Assembly (NCBI GenBank): GCA_022601215.1
Contig: JAHZIZ010000248.1
Location: 1-15,474 of the forward strand
Origin: Bacteroidota bacterium
Lineage (GTDB): Bacteria > Bacteroidota > Bacteroidia > Flavobacteriales > Flavobacteriaceae
Direction of reading: 5' to 3'
DNA: 15,474 nucleotides
The notes below the pieces were generated by a model. It was not told the DNA's origin and ran no database searches. It saw only the letters and a program-made list of their open reading frames with translations. Positions 6,743-12,343 of the stretch are shown piece by piece. The first letter of the stretch is position 1; each line of letters opens with the position of its first letter. The position numbers were made by a program, and so were the translations under genes.

Positions 6743-6767
6743 AAAAAATCCCATACACGACGGGATT
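6743..6767 (-). terminator. Promoter-proximal terminator-like hairpin in the greA leader
   Basis: On the minus strand AATCCC (arm 6762-6767) pairs with GGGATT (arm 6747-6752) across a 9-nt loop and runs into TTTT (6743-6746), giving GGGATTTTTT. No minus-strand gene lies upstream of it, and it is 83 nt before the greA ATG. It would therefore end transcripts from the promoter at 6775-6782 after about 25-30 nt. The arms are only 6 bp, so termination may be partial. Confidence 0.5.
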
Positions 6768-6774
6768 AGTTAAA

Positions 6775-6782
6775 CAAATATA
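6775..6782 (-). promoter_or_regulatory. -7 promoter box TATATTTG for greA
   Basis: TATATTTG on the minus strand is a full match to TAnnTTTG. It lies about 115 nt before the greA ATG and just before the leader hairpin, so the start site would be near 6770. A T-run precedes the box; no TTG at the usual -33 spacing was found. Confidence 0.5.
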
Positions 6783-6811
6783 CAAAAAATTAGTTTTTTT
6801 CCGTTTTTATG

Positions 6812-6819
6812 TACTTTCG
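6812..6819 (+). promoter_or_regulatory. Candidate -7 box TACTTTCG for the lipoprotein gene
   Basis: TACTTTCG resembles TAnnTTTG with one mismatch and lies 17 nt before the ATG at 6837. The T-rich stretch 6793-6800 occupies the -33 area. It is divergent from the greA promoter 30 nt away. Confidence 0.3.
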
Positions 6820-6836
6820 TAGTCCAAAAAATAAAT

Positions 6837-7274
6837 ATGTTTCGATTATTAGGTATTAGTTTATTGCTGTTAGTGGCACTAGCATGCAAAAGTGATGATG
6901 ACAATATTAACAACAGAAATCCGTTTCTTGTTACCCCTCCGGTGAGCCTTTCTCTCAATTTAAATCTACCTCAATATAATCCGCTACAATTCCCAGGAAG
7001 CTCTGTAGTTATTTCAAGTCAGGGGATTAGAGGAATCATTGTTTATAATGTTAATAATGACCTCTATACAGCGTTCGACCTTAGTGATCCAAATCACGTT
7101 CCAAGCGGTTGTTCTCAAATGGAAGTTGAAGGTATTATTGCCACCTGTCCTTGTTCAAATGATGAAAACTCTTATGATATTGTCACTGGACAACATCAAT
7201 CCAATCCTGATAGCTATCCTATGCTACAATATGTTATTCAGCGGAATGGAGAAACCATTACAGTATCCAATTAA
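6837..7274 (+). CDS. Lipoprotein with a degenerate Rieske-like domain
   Basis: This is a 145-residue protein. Residues 4-17 form a lipoprotein signal peptide with the lipobox LALAC-type sequence ending at Cys17. The acidic KSDDD segment directly after it resembles the lipoprotein export signal that sends lipoproteins to the cell surface in Flavobacteriia. Residues ~50-145 read like a Rieske fold. AFDLSDPNH (79-87) stands where box 1 (CxH) is expected, then CSQMEVEGI, then TCPC at 103-106 as box 2, followed by YDIVTGQ, YPMLQYVI and ETITVSN as final strands. Box 1 has no Cys, and the box-2 His is Ser107, so a [2Fe-2S] cluster is unlikely. Its function is unknown. The gene is preceded by a candidate promoter and followed by a weak hairpin. 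Confidence 0.85.
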   Translation: MFRLLGISLLLLVALACKSDDDNINNRNPFLVTPPVSLSLNLNLPQYNPLQFPGSSVVISSQGIRGIIVYNVNNDLYTAFDLSDPNHVPSGCSQMEVEGIIATCPCSNDENSYDIVTGQHQSNPDSYPMLQYVIQRNGETITVSN

Positions 7275-7312
7275 ATATTCCTTTAACGCTAAAACCACAT
7301 TCATTAACAGGT

Positions 7313-7340
7313 AAATACACTGTAAACAAAAAGTGTTTTT
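7313..7340 (+). terminator. Weak candidate terminator after the lipoprotein gene
   Basis: ACACT (7317-7321) pairs with AGTGT (7332-7336), with outer AAA/TTT pairing after one mismatch, and is followed by TTTT. The stem is short and AT-rich, so it may be inefficient. Apart from this hairpin and the promoter candidate near 7414, I see nothing else in 7275-7476. Confidence 0.35.
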
Positions 7341-7413
7341 CTTCTTGATTATCAGCTAATTAACTGCGATAAACCGCGTGCCTGTTTCTAACTTTACAAT
7401 GATGAACCGCTCC

Positions 7414-7444
7414 TTGTTGAATGCTATCTCAATCTAGTTTTTTG
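7414..7444 (+). promoter_or_regulatory. Candidate promoter for the metallopeptidase gene
   Basis: TTG at 7414-7416 lies 18 nt before TAGTTTTTTG (7435-7444). The latter is a stretched form of TAnnTTTG with two extra T. The predicted start near 7449 would give a leader of about 28 nt to the ATG at 7477. Confidence 0.33.
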
Positions 7445-7476
7445 AGTGCAAACAAGGACATTAAATATTGTATGTT

Positions 7477-9753
7477 ATGAAATCGAATCAGTTTTTTACA
7501 ACACCACTTTTTGTTAAAAATAAACAGGGAGAGAAAAATCTTCAAGCCTTTTTGAAAAGAGAATTAGATGGTGACTTTCCGTGTTATATCAAGGCCCCTA
7601 AAAAAGACTCATTAAGAAAGCGTCATTATTATCAACAATCTTTATCCAGAACACTAAAAGGGGTCACTACGTCACTTTTCCAACTGTACTATAATGGTAT
7701 TCCTGTTTGGGATCACGGTATTAACGTAACGTATGAAGCAGAAACCTATGGAATCTTATCGGCCATAAGCAAAGGACACGACAACAAATTGGCTTCAAAT
7801 ATGAAGGCCATTAAGATGACCGAATTGCAGGATGCAATAACGCCTGAATTGATCATAAAATCCTTAGACATTGAGCGTAATATACTTCGCCTAAAAGCCC
7901 TCAAAGTTGATCTATCAAAATTTAAATATGAAGTAATTATCAATGCTCAAACCGAAATTATCTATCAATTTCAAAAAGACAAGAGACAAGATACTCATAA
8001 AAAGAAACGAGGCGAACACAAGATAGAAAACATTGGTATCTTTCAAGAATTACCCCATTTACGTATTCCAGAAGTAGCTAAAAGTATTAAGGAAAATGGG
8101 TATTACCAGGCTACTGAAGTCCTTTTTTCGACAACCATGCCTTGGGGTAAATTACATTGGAGAATGATTTTGGACAATGCTTCTTCTTCGGTTCTATATG
8201 TTCGTGTTCTTACGGACAACTTGGGCGGACTTGTTTACGATGATGCGCCGGGTGCCATGACTGCCGATAATTCCATTTTACCTACTTCGTCTTTAGCCGT
8301 TCTTAACGGAATACGTAACCCAAGAGCTATCGCCAATCTAAACCCTCCCGGCCCACCTTTTAGCTTGAGTGGAGAATTTGTAGAAATTGCCGAACTCACT
8401 TTACCACCAAATATTAATCCGACAAGTGCAACAAACTTTGATTATGATGTTCCAACACAGGAGTTTGCCGCCGTTAATGCCTATGTACATAATGATTATC
8501 TTTTCCGACTTGTATCGGATATGGGGTTTGACATGACCGTTTATTTTGACGGGACTACATTTCCTGTTCCTGTTGATCACAACGGTTCATTTGGCTGTGT
8601 AAACGCCTGCGCACCTGGTAATGTTGCGGGTGACGGTTCCGGTGGTTTTCACTACGGACTGATGCAAACTGGAACAACTGTTGGAATATCTCTCAGCAGG
8701 AGAATCGCCCTTCACGAATTTGGCCATGCCATTTTATGGGATAATGTGCATTCTCCAAATTTTGGTTTTTGCCATAGTGCAGGAGATAGTTTGGCTGCCG
8801 TATTAATGGATCCTCGCTCCATAAATCCAGATCGATTTATCACTTTTCCTTGGCTTACGCTTGCCAATCCTGGTATAGATAGACGCCATGATAGGACGGT
8901 AGCCGCAGGATGGGGCTGGTATGGCGCCAATGATGATGGCGCCTATGGAAGTGAACAATTATTATCATCTTCTCATTTTAGATTATACCAAGCGTTAGGA
9001 GGCGATAGTGATGACTTATGCACTCGAGAATGGGCCGCCAGATATACGGCATACCTCATTTTCTTTTCTATTGGTATGTTAACGCCTGTTACCAATAGTA
9101 ATTCTCCAGAAGATTGGACAAACACTATGATTCAATCTGATTTGGCAACCATAGATTTTGAATGTCATATAGGACGAATCGTGCACAAGGTAATACGATG
9201 GGCATTCGAAAAACAGAATGCTTTTAATGGACTTCCACCGGTATACGATGTTTACATCAATGACGGCAGAATGGGCGAATATGATTATTCCAAAGACATT
9301 TGTGATTCCTTAGATATTTGGAATCGTCAAAAACCGGACAATGGCAATGACAGTCAGCTACCATTAGTAGGGCAAACTAATTACGCTTATGTAATTGTAC
9401 GTAACCGTGGTCTTGAAAACACGGGGCCTGTACAAGTAAAAGGTTTCAAAAACTCGCCACAATGTTGTCATAAGGATAAAGAAGAATTGTGCTGGCCGCA
9501 AGACTTTACTAAACTGCAAACGGCGTCTTTAAGAATTCAAGACATTCAGCCAAATGCCTATGAAATTGTAGGCCCATTTAAGTGGATTCCTTGCAGTAAA
9601 AACGATTCACTCCTATTCTCAGTTAGTGCGGAAGGTGACCTTTCAAACATAGAAATAGTAAGAGATGGATTTTCTGTAAATGCAATGAGACTAGCAATGC
9701 TGGATAATAATATTGCGTTGAGAAGAAACTGCAATACATCAAAATGTTGTTAA
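7477..9753 (+). CDS. Large HEFGH zinc metallopeptidase-like protein (M4/M36-like), no signal peptide
   Basis: This is a 758-residue protein of a family I cannot name. Residues 66-78 (SLFQLYYNGIPVW) resemble the FTP/PepSY-type propeptide of thermolysin- and fungalysin-like proteases. A zinc motif HEFGH stands at 413-417. Asp437, in AGDSLAAV, lies exactly 24 residues after the first His, where thermolysin has its third ligand Glu (H142 to E166); His433 is another possible ligand. Around residues 625-655, GQTNYAYVIVRNRG resembles an Ig-like/CARDB repeat. The C-terminus is Cys-rich and ends NTSKCC. There is no signal peptide or membrane helix at the N-terminus (MKSNQFFTTPLF), and no obvious type IX sorting domain, which is odd for such a protease. 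A TTG at 7468 has better Shine-Dalgarno spacing (AAGGA at 7454-7458), but the ATG at 7477 is preferred. Confidence 0.85.
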   Translation: MKSNQFFTTPLFVKNKQGEKNLQAFLKRELDGDFPCYIKAPKKDSLRKRHYYQQSLSRTLKGVTTSLFQLYYNGIPVWDHGINVTYEAETYGILSAISKGHDNKLASNMKAIKMTELQDAITPELIIKSLDIERNILRLKALKVDLSKFKYEVIINAQTEIIYQFQKDKRQDTHKKKRGEHKIENIGIFQELPHLRIPEVAKSIKENGYYQATEVLFSTTMPWGKLHWRMILDNASSSVLYVRVLTDNLGGLVYDDAPGAMTADNSILPTSSLAVLNGIRNPRAIANLNPPGPPFSLSGEFVEIAELTLPPNINPTSATNFDYDVPTQEFAAVNAYVHNDYLFRLVSDMGFDMTVYFDGTTFPVPVDHNGSFGCVNACAPGNVAGDGSGGFHYGLMQTGTTVGISLSRRIALHEFGHAILWDNVHSPNFGFCHSAGDSLAAVLMDPRSINPDRFITFPWLTLANPGIDRRHDRTVAAGWGWYGANDDGAYGSEQLLSSSHFRLYQALGGDSDDLCTREWAARYTAYLIFFSIGMLTPVTNSNSPEDWTNTMIQSDLATIDFECHIGRIVHKVIRWAFEKQNAFNGLPPVYDVYINDGRMGEYDYSKDICDSLDIWNRQKPDNGNDSQLPLVGQTNYAYVIVRNRGLENTGPVQVKGFKNSPQCCHKDKEELCWPQDFTKLQTASLRIQDIQPNAYEIVGPFKWIPCSKNDSLLFSVSAEGDLSNIEIVRDGFSVNAMRLAMLDNNIALRRNCNTSKCC

Positions 9754-9775
9754 CACAAGTCTAGCTTTTAGACCA

Positions 9776-9810
9776 TTAAAAACGGACACTAAAACAGTGT
9801 CCGTTTTTAA
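9776..9810. terminator. Strong bidirectional terminator between convergent genes
   Basis: The 13-bp perfect stem AAAAACGGACACT (9778-9790) and AGTGTCCGTTTTT (9796-9808) encloses a 5-nt loop, AAAAC. It extends to 15 bp with TT/AA at 9776-9777 and 9809-9810. A- and T-runs on both sides let it serve the metallopeptidase gene (+) and the TonB receptor gene (-). Confidence 0.93.
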
Positions 9811-9831
9811 TCATTAGGTATTTTATTCGTC

Positions 9832-12015
9832 TTAGAACTTTACCGTAGCGCCTACTAAAAAATTGGTTGTTGCTTGCGGATAGAATCCCGCCCCTTCGAT
9901 GGTGGTAATTGTATCCGGGTCGGTCCAAGTATCATCAAAAGTGAAGAAATATCCATTAGATACGTACTCAACATTAAATAGGTTGTTGACCAATCCTGAA
10001 AGTACTATTTCTTTCATAAATAGAACATTCTTCAAAGTATAATTAACACTAAAATCATTGGTGAAGTAACTATCCAACTTGGACACCTCACTATCAATAT
10101 TGCCCATATATTGATCCCCTACGAATTTTGAAAGGAAGGCCAACTGAAGTCCTTCTATCGGTTTGTATTCAATCATATTTGCGGCAATGACAGATGGTGA
10201 AAAGGAGATATCTGTATCTCCCAAATTTACCAAGGCTCCATCTTTAGATGTTACAAAATCCTTATTCTTGTTGTTACTCAAGGCGGCGTTAGGGCGTAAT
10301 GCGAATTTATTAGAAAGCTGTATTACGGCATCTACTTCCAATCCTAAGCGATAACTATTTCCACTCGTTGTTCTAATTGGCGCACCTGAATTGTCAAGTT
10401 CTCCGGTTAGGACCAATTGATTCTTGTAGTCCATATAATACACATTTGAGTTCACTTGCACCTTTGGGGAAACGAATCTCCAGCCTAATTCGTAATCGTC
10501 AAGTTGTTCTGCAACAGTTGTCCCACCTTCAAAGTCGGATCTATTAGGCTCTCTATTAGCCCTACTATACGATGCATATAACTGATTTCTTTCATTAAAC
10601 TTATAAGTAGCTCCAAATTTCGGATTGAAAAACTCATAGGTCTCATCCACTTCTAAGTCAACAACATCACTAGTGAGACCTCCCGTTTTATAATTGACAA
10701 TTCGCGCTTGTAGATCCCCATAAAAACTCCATGTATCATCTAGCTTGAACGTGGCTTTAGAAAAGGCTGTGAATTCATGTTTATCTCCAGTTCCGAAATA
10801 GTATTGATCCCCGAAATTACCCTCCGTAAAAAAGCGAGACCAGATCACTTCACCGAAATGCAATCCTTCATAATAGCTATAAAAAACACCTGTAGTAGCA
10901 TCCCATTGGTCATCTTTATAATTCACATCTCCATTGATGGCATAAAAGTTATTATCCAACCAACGACGACGAATTAAATCAGCATTGGAGATTGTTTCCC
11001 CTTCCACTATAACAGGTGAAAGTCCGTGAAACTGAAGCTCACCATCTTCTTTATATTCTTCGAAAAATCCTTGCCCTTTAGTGTAGTTAAGCGTTACGTT
11101 TGTACTCCAATTATTATCATAACGCTGGTTCCAAAGTAATTGATAGTGATCTTGATCGTAATCATCTACTTGGTTTTCGTGAAAACGAACCGTTCCGTCC
11201 TCATCGGTATACATCCCAGCTGGATTAAAAGTTCGATCTGTTTCTAAGGTTTCGGCGTCGATCCCAAACCAGGACTGATAAGTCACTTCTCTACCTCCAA
11301 ATGCTAATACTTTTATCAAAGTATTGTCACCCTTATAAGCCCCTTGAACAAAATATGATTTTAAATCACTTGAGGCGCGGTCAACGTATCCGTCACTTGT
11401 AATCTTCGAGAGGCGTCCTGAAATTTCAAAACGATCCTGTAATAATCCTGTTGTAAACTTTGCGGTATGTTTTAAGGTTTCAAAAGATCCATAGCTGGTA
11501 GACAACTCAGCACTTGGATTTTTTGAGATCCCGTCACTCAATATGTTTAGACTCGCTCCAAAGGCACCTGATCCGTTGGTAGAAGTTCCAACACCCCTCT
11601 GTAACTGTAGACTTTGGACAGAGGAAGCAAAGTCTGGTAAGTCTACCCAAAAAGTTCCTTGACTTTCACTGTCATTATATGGAATTCCGTTAATTGTTAC
11701 ATTTACTCGAGTAGCATCACTTCCTCTTACACGGATTCCCGTGTACCCCACTCCAGCTCCGGCATCACTAGTAGTTACGACAGCAGGCAAGAAATTGAGT
11801 AATTGAGGTAAATCTTGTCCGAGATTTCTCTTCGAAAGCTCTTCCTTATCCATATTAGAGTGCGTGATAGGAGAGTCTGCAGACACACGTACAGATTTAA
11901 GAAAAACTTCATCTAGTTTTTCTACCTTGACGGTATCATTCGTAGTGGTAGTTTTTTGTGCCGAAACGGTTATAAAACTTACGGCAAACAACATTGAAAA
12001 AAGTAGCTTTTTCAT
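9832..12015 (-). CDS. TonB-dependent outer-membrane receptor, probably for thiamin or a related compound
   Basis: This is a 727-residue protein. A signal peptide (residues 1-19, cleaved after VSA) is followed by a short periplasmic stretch and a plug domain at ~45-160. The plug contains LPQLLNFLPAVVTTSD, GIRVRGSDATRVNVTINGIP and LQRGVGTSTNGSGAFGASLN. The remainder is a 22-strand-type beta barrel rich in aromatic strands (for example YSYYEGLHFGEVIW), ending in the C-terminal Phe expected for BAM insertion (VGATVKF). There is no carboxypeptidase-regulatory N-terminal repeat, and no SusD partner follows, so it is not a typical glycan SusC. The leader holds a TPP riboswitch. TPP-controlled receptors (Omr1-type) are known in Bacteroidota and predicted to import thiamin, and the substrate call rests on that. 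The gene is alone in its transcript: the partner genes pnuT and a thiamin pyrophosphokinase are not here. Confidence 0.92.
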   Translation of the reverse strand: MKKLLFSMLFAVSFITVSAQKTTTTNDTVKVEKLDEVFLKSVRVSADSPITHSNMDKEELSKRNLGQDLPQLLNFLPAVVTTSDAGAGVGYTGIRVRGSDATRVNVTINGIPYNDSESQGTFWVDLPDFASSVQSLQLQRGVGTSTNGSGAFGASLNILSDGISKNPSAELSTSYGSFETLKHTAKFTTGLLQDRFEISGRLSKITSDGYVDRASSDLKSYFVQGAYKGDNTLIKVLAFGGREVTYQSWFGIDAETLETDRTFNPAGMYTDEDGTVRFHENQVDDYDQDHYQLLWNQRYDNNWSTNVTLNYTKGQGFFEEYKEDGELQFHGLSPVIVEGETISNADLIRRRWLDNNFYAINGDVNYKDDQWDATTGVFYSYYEGLHFGEVIWSRFFTEGNFGDQYYFGTGDKHEFTAFSKATFKLDDTWSFYGDLQARIVNYKTGGLTSDVVDLEVDETYEFFNPKFGATYKFNERNQLYASYSRANREPNRSDFEGGTTVAEQLDDYELGWRFVSPKVQVNSNVYYMDYKNQLVLTGELDNSGAPIRTTSGNSYRLGLEVDAVIQLSNKFALRPNAALSNNKNKDFVTSKDGALVNLGDTDISFSPSVIAANMIEYKPIEGLQLAFLSKFVGDQYMGNIDSEVSKLDSYFTNDFSVNYTLKNVLFMKEIVLSGLVNNLFNVEYVSNGYFFTFDDTWTDPDTITTIEGAGFYPQATTNFLVGATVKF

Positions 12016-12039
12016 TCGTAATAATGGTTTGTTACGAAT
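12014..12039 (-). promoter_or_regulatory. Hairpin that would mask the start codon of the TonB receptor
   Basis: On the minus strand ATTCGTAA (12032-12039) and TTACGAAT (12014-12021) are perfect 8-bp complements around a 10-nt loop. The second arm includes the A and U of the AUG. Such a helix would hide the initiation region and could be the translational output of the upstream riboswitch. It is AT-rich, so stability is modest. Confidence 0.45.
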
Positions 12040-12062
12040 AAAAGGGGGAATTATTCTTGATT

Positions 12063-12111
12063 AAAAATTAAAAAAATATTTGGCAAAAGAAGTCAATCTC
12101 TAGCCTGCCAA
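12063..12111 (-). terminator. Weak candidate riboswitch terminator
   Basis: TTGGCA (12106-12111) pairs with TGCCAA (12080-12085) on the minus strand across a 20-nt loop. It is followed by ATATTTTTTT and, after AA, TTTTT (12063-12076). It lies between the TPP aptamer and the receptor ATG, the place for a ligand-controlled terminator. The 6-bp stem and long loop make this uncertain. Confidence 0.33.
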
Positions 12112-12155
12112 CCAGTGCTTTGCTAAAAGAAATATCCAACGGATATCTTTTTTCG

Positions 12156-12236
12156 CTCGGCTTCCTTAGCAGCATTACCTGCCCAGGTTCAATGGGTATA
12201 ATCTCAGCCTTTACATGGTAAAAGCACCCCTTTGAG
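12156..12236 (-). ncRNA. TPP riboswitch aptamer (THI element)
   Basis: Read on the minus strand, the conserved THI-box blocks appear in order: GGGGTGC (12224-12230), a CTTTTAC/GTAAAGG hairpin, CTGAGA (12202-12207), TATACCC (12194-12200), TGAACCTG (12184-12191), and GCAG-GTAATG-CTGC forming P5 (12169-12182), ending AAGGAAG. A short CTC/GAG closing helix (12234-12236 with 12156-12158) is visible. The family binds thiamin pyrophosphate and usually switches genes off when TPP is plentiful. It lies about 140 nt before the TonB receptor ATG on the same strand. Apart from this aptamer, its expression platform (12014-12153) and two promoters, the 328-base gap 12016-12343 holds nothing I can identify. 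Confidence 0.95.
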
Positions 12237-12244
12237 ATATGAGA

Positions 12245-12252
12245 CAAAAGTA
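12245..12252 (-). promoter_or_regulatory. -7 promoter box TACTTTTG for the riboswitch/TonB receptor transcript
   Basis: TACTTTTG on the minus strand fully matches TAnnTTTG. A start site about 4 nt downstream (near 12240) would put the 5' end of the RNA exactly at the start of the TPP aptamer. No TTG is at -33, but an ATTCGTAA copy (12272-12279) sits just upstream. Confidence 0.5.
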
Positions 12253-12308
12253 CAAAAGAGTTTTAATTCTAATTCGTAAAAACACACAATTTTTTAAGAC
12301 TTATTTAA

Positions 12309-12339
12309 TTGTTTAACTATTTGATAACCTGTACCTTTA
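12309..12339 (+). promoter_or_regulatory. Promoter of the hybrid histidine kinase gene (TTG-N20-TACCTTTA)
   Basis: TTG at 12309-12311 and TACCTTTA at 12332-12339 are 20 nt apart, matching the Bacteroidota -33/-7 arrangement with one mismatch in the -7 box. The box ends 4 nt before the ATG at 12344, so the mRNA would be leaderless or nearly so. Confidence 0.45.
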
Positions 12340-12343
12340 ATTG

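Noticed and set aside
6871..6887. TGGCAC...TGCA resembling a sigma54 promoter, tempting because a sigma54 regulator is in the window
   Set aside because: The spacing between the GG and GC elements is one base short, and it lies inside the lipoprotein signal-peptide coding sequence.
6770..6958. Minus-strand ORF of 62 codons over the lipoprotein start and greA promoter
   Set aside because: It overlaps a clear signal peptide on the other strand and the greA promoter; no start signal or family resemblance.
7399..7437. 12-codon ORF (MMNRS...) ahead of the metallopeptidase gene
   Set aside because: Too short, without a ribosome-binding site, and overlapping the candidate promoter; no run of regulatory codons to suggest a leader peptide.
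7468..7476. TTG start for the metallopeptidase, three codons upstream of the ATG
   Set aside because: An AAGGA lies 9 nt before it, but TTG starts and Shine-Dalgarno use are uncommon in this group and the ATG at 7477 is close by; left as an alternative.
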